A DNA stretch of 64,000 nt, from assembly GCF_003012795.1 (NCBI RefSeq), contig NZ_PXYH01000016.1:1-64000 (forward strand). The letters are read 5' to 3'. Position 1 is the first letter of the stretch. Each line of letters begins with the position of its first letter. A program made the translations under genes and the position numbers. The DNA comes from Zobellella taiwanensis (lineage in GTDB: Bacteria; Pseudomonadota; Gammaproteobacteria; Enterobacterales; Aeromonadaceae). Below, piece by piece: positions 51,756-62,743 of the stretch. The notes beneath the pieces were generated by a model. That model saw only the letters and a list, made by a program, of their open reading frames with translations, did not search any database and was not told the DNA's origin.

Positions 51756-52306
51756 AGGCTCATGCCCCTGGCCTGCTCCAGCTCGCCGCGCGCTTCCAGG
51801 ATCAGGTCGCACAGCTCGCGTACCGCCCCCCGGCCGCCGTGCAGCCGGGTCACATAGTCGGCGCCCCGCAGTACCAGCGGGTGGGCATCGGCCACTGCCA
51901 CCCCCAGGCCGCAGTGGCGCATCACCGCAAGGTCAACCACGTCGTCGCCGATATAGGCGGCCTGGCTGGGCTCAAGCTTGAGGGTGTCGAGCAGGGCCCG
52001 GTAGCTCGGCATCTTGTCGCCCTGGCCCTGGTACACATGGCGGACGCCGAGCGATGCCATGCGCTCGCTGACGATACGCGAGTCGCGCCCGGTGATCACC
52101 GCCACCTGGATGCCGGCGTTGAGCAGGGCCTTGATACCAAAACCGTCCTTGGTGCAGAAGCTCTTGTATTCCTCGCCCTGGTTGCCCAGATAGATCATGC
52201 CGTCGGACAACACGCCATCCACATCGCAGATCAACAGGCGGATAGCCGCCAGCCGTTGCCAGACTTCCCGTGGCAGTGGACCGTAAAGACTGTGCTCTAT
52301 CATCAA
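51752..52306 (-). CDS. kdsC: KDO-8-phosphate phosphatase KdsC
   Basis: HAD-family phosphatase of 184 residues making free KDO for LPS inner core. Motif I CDVDGVLSDG (~27-36), motif II ITGRDS, motif III GDDVVDL. Starts at the first of two adjacent ATGs; the second is equally possible. The gene overlaps kdsD by 4 bp and lptC by 4 bp. Confidence 0.96.
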   Translation of the reverse strand: MMIEHSLYGPLPREVWQRLAAIRLLICDVDGVLSDGMIYLGNQGEEYKSFCTKDGFGIKALLNAGIQVAVITGRDSRIVSERMASLGVRHVYQGQGDKMPSYRALLDTLKLEPSQAAYIGDDVVDLAVMRHCGLGVAVADAHPLVLRGADYVTRLHGGRGAVRELCDLILEARGELEQARGMSL

Positions 52307-53277
52307 ATCACTCCGGCGCGCAGCAAATCGTGCATGTTGAAGGCCCCGACCGGCTGGTTGTCTTCGTTGACCACCAGCAGGCCGCTGATTTTTTTCTCTT
52401 CCATCAGGTTGACCGCTTCCGCTGCCAGCATGTTGGCGCGGGCGGTTACGCAGTGCCGGGTCATCACCTGGTCGATGGGGGTATGATGCACATCTATTTT
52501 GTGATCCAGGGTCCGGCGCAGATCTCCATCAGTATAGATGCCCACCAGCCGTTGCCGGTCATCGACCACGGCGGTAAAGCCAAGCCCGGTGCGGCCGATT
52601 TCCAGCAGGGCATCGATGATCAGGGTATTGAGCGCCACCCTGGGCACCCGGTCGTCCTTGTGCATCAGGTCGGCGACCCGCAGCAGCAGACGCTTGCCGA
52701 GCGCACCGCCGGGGTGGCTAAGGGCGAAATCGTCGGCGGTAAAACCGCGCGCCTCGAGCAGGGCTACGGCCAGGGCATCGCCCATCACCAGGGCGGCGGT
52801 GGTGCTGGCAGTGGGGGCCAGGCCGAGGGGGCAGGCTTCCTGCTCGACCCGGGTGCAGAGATGGACTTCGGCTTCCCGGGCCATGGTGGAGCCGGGGTTG
52901 CCGGTCAGGCAGATAAGCTTGAGTCCACGGCGCTTGAGCACCGGCAGCAGCGACAGTATTTCGTCGCTCTCCCCCGAGTTGGACAGGGCCAGTACCACGT
53001 CCTGATGGCCAATCATGCCCAGGTCGCCGTGACTGGCTTCACCGGGATGGACGAAAAAGGCCGGTGTGCCGGTACTGGCCAGGGTGGCGGCAATCTTGTT
53101 GGCAATATGGCCCGACTTGCCCATGCCGGTAACAATGACCTTGCCCTGGCAGGCGAACAGCAGGCGGCAGGCCTGGCTGAAGGCGTCATCCAGATATTGA
53201 TAAAGGCCGTCGATGGCTGCCTTTTCAATATCGAGAACACGGCGGGCGGTTTTGCGGTAATCAAATTCTGCTGACAT
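52303..53277 (-). CDS. kdsD: Arabinose-5-phosphate isomerase KdsD
   Basis: 324-residue isomerase (ribulose-5-P to arabinose-5-P), first step of KDO synthesis. SIS domain (VIVTGMGKSGHIANKIAATL, LALSNSGESDEI) followed by two CBS domains (from ~205). ATG 53277 has GGAGAG upstream; GTG 53289 is an alternative. It is divergent from mlaF over ~190 bp. Confidence 0.96.
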   Translation of the reverse strand: MSAEFDYRKTARRVLDIEKAAIDGLYQYLDDAFSQACRLLFACQGKVIVTGMGKSGHIANKIAATLASTGTPAFFVHPGEASHGDLGMIGHQDVVLALSNSGESDEILSLLPVLKRRGLKLICLTGNPGSTMAREAEVHLCTRVEQEACPLGLAPTASTTAALVMGDALAVALLEARGFTADDFALSHPGGALGKRLLLRVADLMHKDDRVPRVALNTLIIDALLEIGRTGLGFTAVVDDRQRLVGIYTDGDLRRTLDHKIDVHHTPIDQVMTRHCVTARANMLAAEAVNLMEEKKISGLLVVNEDNQPVGAFNMHDLLRAGVI

Positions 53278-53467
53278 AAGGCTCTCCACGGCTTGGGCTG
53301 CGCCATTATAGAAAAGCTCGGCCCGATAAGCGACTGGCGCGGCACGGATTCATGGACGCCGCCGGCGCCGGTCAGGGGATGGCGTAGCCGCAGCCGAAAT
53401 CCTGCCCCCGCGGTTGCCGAGCCGGCGGCGAACCCATACAATTCTCTCTTTTTTACGGGGAATCAGT

Positions 53468-54268
53468 TTGAACCAAAGCCTTGTCGAGATACGGGATCTT
53501 TGTTTCAGCCATGGCGATCGCACCCTGTACGAGCGGATCAACCTGCGCATCCCGCGCGGCAAAATCACTGCCATCATGGGGCCGAGCGGCATCGGCAAGA
53601 CCACGCTGCTGCGCCTGATCGGCGGCCAGATCAAGCCCGACAGCGGCGATGTACGCTTCGACGGCGAATCGATCCCGGCCCTGGGCCGCTCCCGCCTGTA
53701 CCAAGTGCGCCGGCGCATGGGCATGCTGTTTCAAAGCGGCGCCCTGTTCACCGGTATGTCGGTGTTCGACAACGTGGCCTTTCCGCTGCGTGAGCACAGT
53801 GGCCTGCCCGAAGCCATCATCCGCACCCTGGTCATGATGAAGCTGGAGGCGGTGGGCCTGCGCGGTGCGGCGGGGCTGTTTCCGGCCGAGCTGTCCGGCG
53901 GCATGGCGCGGCGGGCGGCACTGGCCCGCTGCATTGCGCTGGATCCGGAACTGGTGATGTACGATGAACCCTTCGCCGGCCAGGATCCCATCAGCATGGG
54001 GGTGCTGGTCAAGCTGATTTCCGAACTCAACCGGGCCCAGGGGCTGACCTCCATTATCGTCACCCATGATGTGGATGAGGTGATGGGGATCGCCGATTAC
54101 GCCTATATCATCGCCAACCGGCAGGTGATCGCGGCAGGCTCGCCCGCCGAGTTGCAGGCCCATGCCGATCCGCGGGTGGTTCAGTTTCTGCGCGGCGAGG
54201 CGGACGGCCCCGTGCCCTTCCATTATCCGGCGCCCGCCTTCAGAGAGTCGTTAGGTTATGTTGATTGA
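53468..54268 (+). CDS. mlaF: Phospholipid transport ATPase MlaF
   Basis: ATPase of the Mla system that keeps outer-membrane lipid asymmetry. Walker A GPSGIGKT (~41-48), LFQSGALF, signature [15 protein letters not shown], Walker [15 protein letters not shown] place the start at TTG 53468, with GGGGA six bases upstream, giving a 266-residue protein beginning [11 protein letters not shown] like E. coli MlaF; ATG 53414 would add an unrelated Arg-rich extension. It overlaps mlaE by 11 bp. Confidence 0.93.
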   Translation: MNQSLVEIRDLCFSHGDRTLYERINLRIPRGKITAIMGPSGIGKTTLLRLIGGQIKPDSGDVRFDGESIPALGRSRLYQVRRRMGMLFQSGALFTGMSVFDNVAFPLREHSGLPEAIIRTLVMMKLEAVGLRGAAGLFPAELSGGMARRAALARCIALDPELVMYDEPFAGQDPISMGVLVKLISELNRAQGLTSIIVTHDVDEVMGIADYAYIIANRQVIAAGSPAELQAHADPRVVQFLRGEADGPVPFHYPAPAFRESLGYVD

Positions 54269-55037
54269 TGTAATAGGGCGGCTGGGGCGCCGTGGCGTCG
54301 GCGGCATCACCGCCCTGGGCCGCGCCGGCTTTATGCTGCTGCACGCCCTGCTGGGCCGACCCCAGCCGCGCAAGCATTTCCCGCTGTTGGTACAGCAACT
54401 GCAGGTGGTGGGGGTGCAGTCGGTACTGATTATCCTGGTGTCCGGCCTCTTTATCGGCATGGTGCTGGCCTTGCAGGGGTACAACGTGCTGGTGGACTTC
54501 GGTGCCGAGGGCAGCCTGGGGCCCCTGGTGTCCCTGTCGTTGCTGCGCGAGTTGGGCCCGGTGGTCACCGCCCTGCTGTTTGCGGGGCGGGCCGGTTCGG
54601 CCCTGACCGCCGAGCTGGGCCTGATGAAAGCCACCGAACAGCTGTCCAGCCTGGAAATGATGGGCATAGATCCGCTGCGGCGGGTGGTTGCGCCCCGCTT
54701 CTGGGCCGGTTTCATCAGCATGCCGCTGCTGGCCTTCATGTTCAGCCTGGTTGGCATCTGGGGCGCCAAATTGGTGGGCGTGGACTGGCTGGGCGTTGAC
54801 GAGGGCGGTTTCTGGTCGGCCATGCAGGCGGCGGTGGACTGGCAGCAGGATATCATGCAGGGATTCATCAAAAGCCTGGTGTTCGCCCTGGTGGTGACCT
54901 GGATTGCGCTGTTCAATGGCTTTGATGCCCGGCCCACGGCGGCGGGCATCAGCCAGGCCACCACCCGGACCGTGGTTCATTCATCTTTGGCGGTACTGGG
55001 GCTCGACTTTGTGCTCACCGCCGTCATGTTTGGGTAA
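54258..55037 (+). CDS. mlaE: Phospholipid transport permease MlaE
   Basis: 259-residue inner-membrane permease with about five or six helices and the family motif [22 protein letters not shown] (in part). E. coli MlaE is 260. It forms MlaFEDB with its neighbours; unlike the paralogue at 15262 it has no fused STAS domain. mlaD follows after 6 bp. Confidence 0.95.
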   Translation: MLIDVIGRLGRRGVGGITALGRAGFMLLHALLGRPQPRKHFPLLVQQLQVVGVQSVLIILVSGLFIGMVLALQGYNVLVDFGAEGSLGPLVSLSLLRELGPVVTALLFAGRAGSALTAELGLMKATEQLSSLEMMGIDPLRRVVAPRFWAGFISMPLLAFMFSLVGIWGAKLVGVDWLGVDEGGFWSAMQAAVDWQQDIMQGFIKSLVFALVVTWIALFNGFDARPTAAGISQATTRTVVHSSLAVLGLDFVLTAVMFG

Positions 55038-55043
55038 ACAATA

Positions 55044-55517
55044 ATGAAATACAGCAAACTGGAATTCAGCGTCGGCTGCTTTATGCTGGCCGGGATAGGC
55101 GCCCTGCTGCTGCTGGCGTTCAAGGTCGCCGGCGTCAGTGTTAACGGCCAGGGCGAGAGCTATACCCTGTATGCCAAGTTCGATAATATCGGCGGCCTCA
55201 AGGTGCGTTCGCCGATCAAGGTGGGGGGCGTGGTGGTTGGCCGGGTGGCCGGCATCAGCCTGGATCCCCGGGATCAGGTGCCGGTGGTGACCCTGGTGAT
55301 GAACAAGGATGCCGGCGAGTTCGCCGAAAGCAGTACGGCGTCCATCCTGACCTCGGGGCTGCTGGGCGAGCAGTACCTGGGGCTCAACCCGGGCTTTGCC
55401 GACGAGGAAATGGGCATCGGCATGCTGGAGGATGGCGATACCATAGCCCATACCCAGTCCGCGCTGGTGCTCGAAGAGCTGATCGGCAAGTTTATCTACT
55501 CCATCGGCAACAACTGA
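55044..55517 (+). CDS. mlaD: Phospholipid transport MCE protein MlaD
   Basis: 157-residue protein: one N-terminal helix (~7-26) and one MCE domain (YTLYAKFDNIGGLKVRSPIK, GVVVGRVAGISLD), ending in a short hydrophobic tail that in E. coli lines the hexamer pore (LEELIGKFIY). Shorter than E. coli MlaD (183), which has an extended C terminus. Confidence 0.95.
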   Translation: MKYSKLEFSVGCFMLAGIGALLLLAFKVAGVSVNGQGESYTLYAKFDNIGGLKVRSPIKVGGVVVGRVAGISLDPRDQVPVVTLVMNKDAGEFAESSTASILTSGLLGEQYLGLNPGFADEEMGIGMLEDGDTIAHTQSALVLEELIGKFIYSIGNN

Positions 55518-55543
55518 AACCACGGCGATCCTGAGGAGGAAAC

Positions 55544-56179
55544 ATGAAAAGATGGTTATCCTGGCTGCTGGTCCTGACCGGCTTCTGGGCTCCGCTGGCG
55601 GCATCCGCCTCGGCGTCCGATCCCTATCGCCTGGTCAGCGAAGTGGCCCAAAATACCTTTGACCGGCTCAAGCAGGAGCAGGCCGAGATCGGCGCCAATC
55701 CCGAACACCTGCGCACCATAGTGCGCGAGGAAATGCTGCCGGCGGTGGACGTGCGTTTTTCCGCCTTCCGGGTCATTGGCAGCCAGCTCAACAGCACCAC
55801 CGCCGAGCAGCGCGAGCGCTTTGTGGAGGCTTTCAGCGACTACCTGGTGGTGACCTATGCGGATGCCCTGGCGGCCTATAACAACCAGACCCTGGATATC
55901 GGCCGGGGTCAGGTGGGCAGCGATGACAAGCTGGCTTCGGTGCCGGTCACGGTGCAGGATCCCGGCAAGCCCGATATCAAGCTGGAGTTCAAACTGCGCC
56001 AGAACAGCCGTACCGGCGAATGGAAAGTATTCGATATGGTGGCCGAAGGCATCAGCCTGCTGTCCGCCAAGCAATCCGAACTGAGCGGCCTGATCCGCCA
56101 GAACGGCATCGACGAGGTCAGCCGGCAGTTGCAGGAGCATACCCGCAAACCGGTCACCCCGCTGGATGTGACCCAATGA
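55544..56179 (+). CDS. mlaC: Periplasmic phospholipid carrier MlaC
   Basis: 211-residue periplasmic protein with a signal peptide (cleavage near ASASA, ~24). It has the MlaC/Ttg2D fold segments (VREEMLPAVDVRFSAFRVIG, ERFVEAFSDYLVVTYADAL, WKVFDMVAEGISLL). It shuttles phospholipid between MlaA-porin and MlaFEDB. GAGGAGGAAAC precedes the ATG. The stop overlaps mlaB by 4 bp. Confidence 0.95.
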   Translation: MKRWLSWLLVLTGFWAPLAASASASDPYRLVSEVAQNTFDRLKQEQAEIGANPEHLRTIVREEMLPAVDVRFSAFRVIGSQLNSTTAEQRERFVEAFSDYLVVTYADALAAYNNQTLDIGRGQVGSDDKLASVPVTVQDPGKPDIKLEFKLRQNSRTGEWKVFDMVAEGISLLSAKQSELSGLIRQNGIDEVSRQLQEHTRKPVTPLDVTQ

Positions 56180-56446
56180 AACTGACGCGGCCGCTGATCC
56201 GGGAGCAGTTGCCGGCCTACTGGGCCGAGCGGCATGCCCTGTTTGCCGAGGACAATGCCGAGCTGGGCGAGGTCGAGCAGATCGACTCGGTCGGCCTGGC
56301 GTTCCTGGTACAGTGGAGCCAGGCCCTGTCGGCCGCCGGCCGCGGGCTGACCCTGAGTGCGCCGCCGGCCAGTTTCTACCCCTTAGCCGATTTATATGGT
56401 GTCAGTGAACTGTTTACACTGGCCGACAACGATTCCGGGAGCCAAC

Positions 56447-56460
<14 letters not shown>
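56176..56460 (+). CDS. mlaB: STAS-domain protein MlaB
   Basis: 94-residue cytoplasmic STAS protein that binds and stabilises MlaF. The key stretch is EVEQIDSVGLAFLVQWSQAL (~31-50), including the SAGL-like DSVGLA. The ATG overlaps the mlaC stop; its end overlaps the ibaG start by 14 bp. Confidence 0.9.
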
Positions 56461-57975
<1,515 letters not shown>

Positions 57976-57981
57976 CCCCGT

Positions 57982-58009
57982 GACTGGGGACTGGGGACTG
58001 GGGACTGGG
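57982..58009 (+). repeat. Four GACTGGG heptamer units after murA
   Basis: Four perfect tandem GACTGGG copies begin 6 bp after the murA stop. They are G-rich on the plus strand, opposite in base bias to the larger CCCTAAT array ~40 bp further on. Confidence 0.9.
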
Positions 58010-58047
58010 GTTGACCTGGTTTCCAGCCCCATTCATTACGTTTTACC

Positions 58048-58180
58048 ATTCCCTAATCCCTAATCCCTAATCCCTAATCCCTAATCCCTAATCCCTAATC
58101 CCTAATCCCTAATCCCTAATCCCTAATCCCTAATCCCTAATCCCTAATCCCTAATCCCTAATCCCTAATCCCTAATCCCT
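58048..58180 (+). repeat. Heptanucleotide array (AATCCCT), 19 units
   Basis: One imperfect unit (ATTCCCT) and 18 perfect AATCCCT units, 133 bp in all, end 4 bp before the degS stop codon. The minus strand reads AGGGATT, giving GGG every 7 nt. No spacers, so not CRISPR. It lies between the convergent genes murA and degS. Confidence 0.96.
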
Positions 58181-58184
58181 TTCT

Positions 58185-59282
58185 TCACCGCAGCCGCTGA
58201 AAGCGGCGGTCTTCTTCGATGTGCACTGTCAGGGTCAGGGTGTTGCCTGCGCGCAGCAGGGTGACGGCCAGGCCGTTACCGGGCCGGGTTTCTGCCACCA
58301 TATCCATGGCATGGCGGGCGTTGGCGATGGGTTTGCCGTCCATTTCGAGCAGTACATCGCCGCTTTCAATACCGGCCTTGTCCGCCGGGCTGCCCGGGCT
58401 GACGCTGTCTACATAAATACCCGAACGTTCGCCCAAATTGAGCAGCTGGGCCATCACCGGCGGGATGTCGGCACCGCTTATGCCGAGATAGCCGCGGATC
58501 ACCCGGCCGTGTTCGATCAGTTCGTGCATGATGCGATGAGCCAGGGCATAGGGAATGGCGAAGTTGATGCCGTAGCTCTCCTGGTGGGCTACGCTCTGGA
58601 AGGAGGCGGTGTTGATCCCCACCATTTCCCCGTAGACGTTGACCAGGGCGCCACCGGAATTGCCGGCGTTGATGGCGGCATCGGTCTGCAGCAAATCCTG
58701 GCGGCCATTGCTGTCCGGGCCCATGCTCGACAGGCCGCTGCGGCCGGTGGCGCTAATGATGCCCTGGGTGATGGTCTGGCCCACGTTGTAGGGATTGCCG
58801 ATGGCCAGAACGATATCGCCGACCTGGGGGTTGAGCTCGTCGTCCTGGGGGATCACCGGCAGTTGCTCGGCCTCTATCCGCAACACCGCCAGATCCGTGG
58901 GTACGTCGAAGCCGATGACATCGGCGCCGATGATACGACCGTCCTGCAGTGCCACTATCACCTGATCCGCTTCGGCGATCACATGGTAGTTGGTCAGCAC
59001 ATAGCCCCGGGCGGACATGATCACGCCCGAGCCCAGGCCGGTGGGGCTGAGCTCGGGCGTGCTGTCGCCGCCCTGGAAACTTCTGGTGTAGATGTTGACC
59101 ACGGCCGGCCCGGCCCTGCTGGCGGCATAGGAAAAACTGGTGACGCCGACCTGCTTGTTGCGCCACCAGTGTTCGAAGGACTGGGTGCGCAGCTGGGGGA
59201 ACAGCAGCAGCAGCAGGGCGGCCATCAGCACGCCATAGGCGCCGGCCTGAAACAGGAATTTGAGGAAGGAAGCTGGCCGCAT
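58185..59282 (-). CDS. degS: Site-1 envelope stress protease DegS
   Basis: 365-residue HtrA-family protease with one N-terminal membrane helix (~13-30), trypsin-like triad in TNYHVI, TDLAVL and GNSGGALV, and a single PDZ domain (~260-355). In E. coli it cleaves RseA when its PDZ senses unfolded porin C termini, releasing sigma-E. It lies downstream of degQ, 94 bp apart, the same order as E. coli. Confidence 0.95.
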   Translation of the reverse strand: MRPASFLKFLFQAGAYGVLMAALLLLLFPQLRTQSFEHWWRNKQVGVTSFSYAASRAGPAVVNIYTRSFQGGDSTPELSPTGLGSGVIMSARGYVLTNYHVIAEADQVIVALQDGRIIGADVIGFDVPTDLAVLRIEAEQLPVIPQDDELNPQVGDIVLAIGNPYNVGQTITQGIISATGRSGLSSMGPDSNGRQDLLQTDAAINAGNSGGALVNVYGEMVGINTASFQSVAHQESYGINFAIPYALAHRIMHELIEHGRVIRGYLGISGADIPPVMAQLLNLGERSGIYVDSVSPGSPADKAGIESGDVLLEMDGKPIANARHAMDMVAETRPGNGLAVTLLRAGNTLTLTVHIEEDRRFQRLR

Positions 59283-59376
59283 GGGGAGCTGTGGTTGCTA
59301 TCGGGTCCCCAGAGCATAACACAAAGGGAGGGGCAAGGGAGTCCACCGTGTGGTGGACCCCTTGCGTATCAAGCGG

Positions 59377-60735
59377 TTATCTGAGTACCAGATAGATGGA
59401 GGAATTACCGCGCTGGATATTGAGCGCCATCACCTCGGGCTTGGCCTGGATGATTTGGCGCAGATCGTTGAGGTTGCGCACCCGCTGGCGATTGACGCCG
59501 ATAATAATGTCGTCCGGCTCCAGCCCGGACAGGGCGGCCGGTGAGCGGGCTTCCACCCCGGTGATCTTCACGCCCTGCACGGTGTCGCCGGCGGCGGTAT
59601 TGGCGAGGGCGGCGCCTTCCAGGGCCTGGTGCAGGGTATTGGCCTGGACGTTGTCGTCGTCGGCCCGGCTCAGGGTCACGTCGACCTTGCTTTCCTTGCC
59701 ATCCCGGAACAGTCCCAGGGTGACCGTCTTGTCGGCGCCCATGGTGGCGACCTTGGCGCGCAGTTCACTGAAGGAGCGGATGGGCTTGCCGTCCAGGCTG
59801 ATGATGATGTCGCCGGCCTGCAGCCCGGCCTTGGCGGCGGCGGAATCTTCCAGCACCTGGCTGACAAAGGCGCCGTGCTGGCTGCGGTAGCCAAAGGTGC
59901 GGGCCAGCTCTGAGGTCAGCTCGCCGCCCATGACGCCCAGCACGCCCCGGCGTACCTCTCCGTATTCCAGGATCTGATCCGCCAGGTTCTTCACCATGTT
60001 GGCGGGGATGGCGAAGCCGATACCGATGTTGCCGCCGCCCGGCCCCAGAATGGCGGTGTTGATGCCGACCAGCTTGCCTTCCAGGTTCAGCAGGGCGCCG
60101 CCCGAGTTGCCCGAGTTGATGGCGGCATCGGTCTGGATGAAGTTTTCGAGGTTTTCCACATTGAGGCCGGAGCGGCCGAGGGCGCTGATCACCCCGCTGG
60201 TGACCGTCTGGCCCAGGCCGAAGGGGTTGCCGATGGCGATGGCGAAGTCGCCGACCCTGAGCTTGTCCGAGTCGGCAAACGCTACCTCGACCAGATCCTT
60301 GGCATCGACCTTGAGCAGGGCGATGTCCGACTGCTTGTCGGCGCCGATGAGTTCGGCCTCGTATTCCTGGCCGTCGATCAGGGTGATCAGTATTTTGTCG
60401 GCGTCCTCGATAACATGGTTGTTGGTGATCACATAGCCTTGATCGGCATCAATGATGACCCCCGAGCCCAGGGCCTGGAAGGGCCTTTCCTGGATTTGCT
60501 CGCCGGGCATGTTGGGGCCGAAGAAAAAACGGAAGGGCTCGGGCAGCACCTGGCGGCTGATCTTGCTGCCGGAAACCGAGATATTGACCACGCCGGGACT
60601 GACCTTTTCAATGACCGGCGCCAGGCTGTTGATGTCGGAACCGGCCCCGAACGGCAGGGCGGCCTGGGCGGCGGGCAGAGCCGCCAGACCCAGGCTCAGG
60701 GCCAGGGCGGAAACCAGGGGGAGTCGACCTTTCAT
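59377..60735 (-). CDS. degQ: Periplasmic serine protease/chaperone DegQ
   Basis: 452-residue HtrA protease with a signal peptide (cleavage after PAAQA, ~25), triad in TNNHVI, SDIALL and GNSGGALL, and two PDZ domains (~265-355 and 370-450). E. coli DegQ is 455. The LA loop is short, as in DegQ rather than DegP. ATG 60735 is chosen with TAGGAG seven bases upstream; ATG 60741 is too close to it. Divergent from zapE. Confidence 0.95.
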   Translation of the reverse strand: MKGRLPLVSALALSLGLAALPAAQAALPFGAGSDINSLAPVIEKVSPGVVNISVSGSKISRQVLPEPFRFFFGPNMPGEQIQERPFQALGSGVIIDADQGYVITNNHVIEDADKILITLIDGQEYEAELIGADKQSDIALLKVDAKDLVEVAFADSDKLRVGDFAIAIGNPFGLGQTVTSGVISALGRSGLNVENLENFIQTDAAINSGNSGGALLNLEGKLVGINTAILGPGGGNIGIGFAIPANMVKNLADQILEYGEVRRGVLGVMGGELTSELARTFGYRSQHGAFVSQVLEDSAAAKAGLQAGDIIISLDGKPIRSFSELRAKVATMGADKTVTLGLFRDGKESKVDVTLSRADDDNVQANTLHQALEGAALANTAAGDTVQGVKITGVEARSPAALSGLEPDDIIIGVNRQRVRNLNDLRQIIQAKPEVMALNIQRGNSSIYLVLR

Positions 60736-60945
60736 GCTCATGCTCCTAACTCGATGTTTGAATACGCGAAATTGTTCAGTCAGACCAGGCTGCCATGGCA
60801 AGAGTTCCGGGCCGCGCGCAATGACTGCATTGCCTACCGTAAATTGTGCCGCCGGTGAGCAACTTCAAGCCCAAAGGCGACAGGGGTTGCCGGAGAAGGG
60901 ACCGGGCATTTACACTGAGGGCCCCAATCGCATTCATACACACTA

Positions 60946-62046
60946 ATGACCCCGAGTACAAAATACCAGGCGGATTTGACCCGCGCCGACTTTGTCCGCG
61001 ATCCGGCCCAGGCAATGGCCGTGTCCCATCTGCAGCGCCTCTACGATGATCTGATGGCGCCACCGCCGGCGCAACCCAGGCCCAGCCTGTGGCAAAAGCT
61101 GATCGGCCGCCAGGAGACAGCGGCTCCGGCCATTCGCGGTCTGTACTTTTGGGGCGGGGTCGGCCGGGGCAAAACCTACCTGGTGGACACTTTTTACGAC
61201 TGCCTGCCTTTCGAACGCAAGCTCAGGGTCCATTTCCACCGTTTTATGGGACGGGTGCACGACGAGCTGAAAACCCTCAAGGGCCAGTCCGATCCGCTCA
61301 AGGCGGTGGCCGAGCGGCTGGCACAGGAAGCCAGGGTGATCTGCTTCGATGAATTCTTCGTGTCCGATATCACCGATGCCATGATACTGGGCACCCTGTT
61401 CCAGTATCTGTTCGGCCATGGCGTGGTGCTGGTGGCGACCTCCAACATCCCGCCGGATGAACTGTACCGCAACGGGTTGCAGCGGGCCCGTTTCCTGCCG
61501 GCGATAGCGCTGATCAAGGAAAACTGCGAGGTGATCAATGTCGACTCGGGCGTGGATTACCGGCTGCGTACCCTGGAGCAGGCGGAAATCTACCATTCCC
61601 CCCTCGACACCCAGGCCAGGACCAACCTGGAGCAGTATTTTGCTCGTCTGACCAACGAGCCGGGCAGCTGGGGGGGGAGCATCGACATCAACCATCGCCA
61701 GCTGCAGACCATAGCGGAAGGGGACGGGGTGCTCTATATCGACTTCCAGGAGTTGTGCTGTACCGCCCGCTCCCAGTATGACTACATCGAGTTGGCGCGC
61801 TGCTACCATACGGTATTGCTGGCCAACGTCCAGCCCATGGGACTGGACAGCGACGATGCGGCTCGCCGCTTTATTGCCATGGTCGACGAGTTCTATGAGC
61901 GCCATGTCAAGCTGATTATCTCGGCGGCGGTGCCGATGGAGCAACTCTACGGCGAGGGGCGGCTCAATTTCGAGTTCAAGCGTTGCCTTTCCCGGCTTAC
62001 CGAAATGCAATCCCATGAATATCTTGCCAGAGAGCACCTTCCTTAG
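60946..62046 (+). CDS. zapE: Cell division ATPase ZapE (YhcM, AFG1-like)
   Basis: 366-residue AAA-type ATPase with Walker A GGVGRGKT (~69-76), Walker B VICFDEFFVSD (~130-140) and TSNIPPDELYRNGLQR. In E. coli ZapE destabilises Z-rings during constriction under stress. It sits between degQ and rplM as in E. coli. Confidence 0.95.
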   Translation: MTPSTKYQADLTRADFVRDPAQAMAVSHLQRLYDDLMAPPPAQPRPSLWQKLIGRQETAAPAIRGLYFWGGVGRGKTYLVDTFYDCLPFERKLRVHFHRFMGRVHDELKTLKGQSDPLKAVAERLAQEARVICFDEFFVSDITDAMILGTLFQYLFGHGVVLVATSNIPPDELYRNGLQRARFLPAIALIKENCEVINVDSGVDYRLRTLEQAEIYHSPLDTQARTNLEQYFARLTNEPGSWGGSIDINHRQLQTIAEGDGVLYIDFQELCCTARSQYDYIELARCYHTVLLANVQPMGLDSDDAARRFIAMVDEFYERHVKLIISAAVPMEQLYGEGRLNFEFKRCLSRLTEMQSHEYLAREHLP

Positions 62047-62155
62047 TCACAATATGCGCCCCGTGATCAGGGCATGGTTGCGGGGAAGGGGCGGGCGGGC
62101 CGACTAATTTTGACGGGCATTGAAATTAGCAGGTGATTTTTAAGGCAACTTTACC

Positions 62156-62161
62156 TATAAT
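62156..62161 (+). promoter_or_regulatory. -10 element of the rplM-rpsI promoter
   Basis: A perfect TATAAT lies 139 bp before the rplM start in an AT-rich stretch. No good -35 is visible at 16-18 bp. The long leader that would follow fits an autoregulated ribosomal protein operon. Confidence 0.55.
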
Positions 62162-62248
62162 CGCCCGGCCCACGTTACACAGCCTCCGATAAGGTGGCAT
62201 CACAGTAAGCAGACTGGCGCTCGAAGGGGTGCAAGGTCTGGTCGTGTT

Positions 62249-62264
62249 TTGCGCATGTGCGCAA
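62249..62264 (+). promoter_or_regulatory. Hairpin in the rplM leader, possible L13 autoregulatory element
   Basis: TTGCGCA and TGCGCAA form a perfect 7 bp stem with a 2 nt loop in the predicted 5' untranslated region, 36 nt before the start. L13 represses its own operon in E. coli through the leader; that this hairpin is the site is inference. Confidence 0.35.
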
Positions 62265-62299
62265 GTGTAGGATTCATTTTCAGTAATTTGGGTTCATCC

Positions 62300-62728
62300 A
62301 TGAAAACTTTTGTTGCTAAGCCAGAAACCGTAAAGCGTGACTGGTATGTTGTTGATGCAGAGGGCAAAACTCTGGGTCGTCTGGCCACCGAGATCGCTCG
62401 TCGCCTACGCGGTAAGCACAAGCCGGAATTTACTCCCCACGTTGACTGCGGTGACTACATCATCGTCATCAATGCCGAGAAAGTTCAGGTCACCGGTAAT
62501 AAAGCCGAAGACAAAATTTACTACTCTCACTCCGGTTTTCCGGGTGGCATCAAGTCCATCAGCTTCGAGAAGCTGATCGACCGCAAGCCCGAGATGGTAA
62601 TTGAGTCTGCCGTTCGCGGCATGCTGCCCCGTGGCCCGCTGGGTCGTGCTATGTTCCGCAAGATGAAAGTCTTCGCCGGCAGCCAGCACAACCACGCTGC
62701 GCAACAACCTCAAGTACTGGACATCTAA
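62300..62728 (+). CDS. rplM: 50S ribosomal protein L13
   Basis: 142-residue ribosomal protein, same length as in E. coli: [32 protein letters not shown] and [23 protein letters not shown] 62300 chosen over the in-frame ATG at 62249, which lies in the leader hairpin. rpsI follows after 15 bp. Confidence 0.98.
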   Translation: MKTFVAKPETVKRDWYVVDAEGKTLGRLATEIARRLRGKHKPEFTPHVDCGDYIIVINAEKVQVTGNKAEDKIYYSHSGFPGGIKSISFEKLIDRKPEMVIESAVRGMLPRGPLGRAMFRKMKVFAGSQHNHAAQQPQVLDI

Positions 62729-62743
62729 GACGGGATTAGGCAA

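Noticed and set aside
58048-58180. CRISPR array
   Set aside because: Repeat units are contiguous heptamers with no spacers and no cas genes nearby.
58048-58180. A true linear-chromosome telomere
   Set aside because: It is internal, flanked by intact housekeeping genes on both sides, and bacterial telomeres are not of this type.
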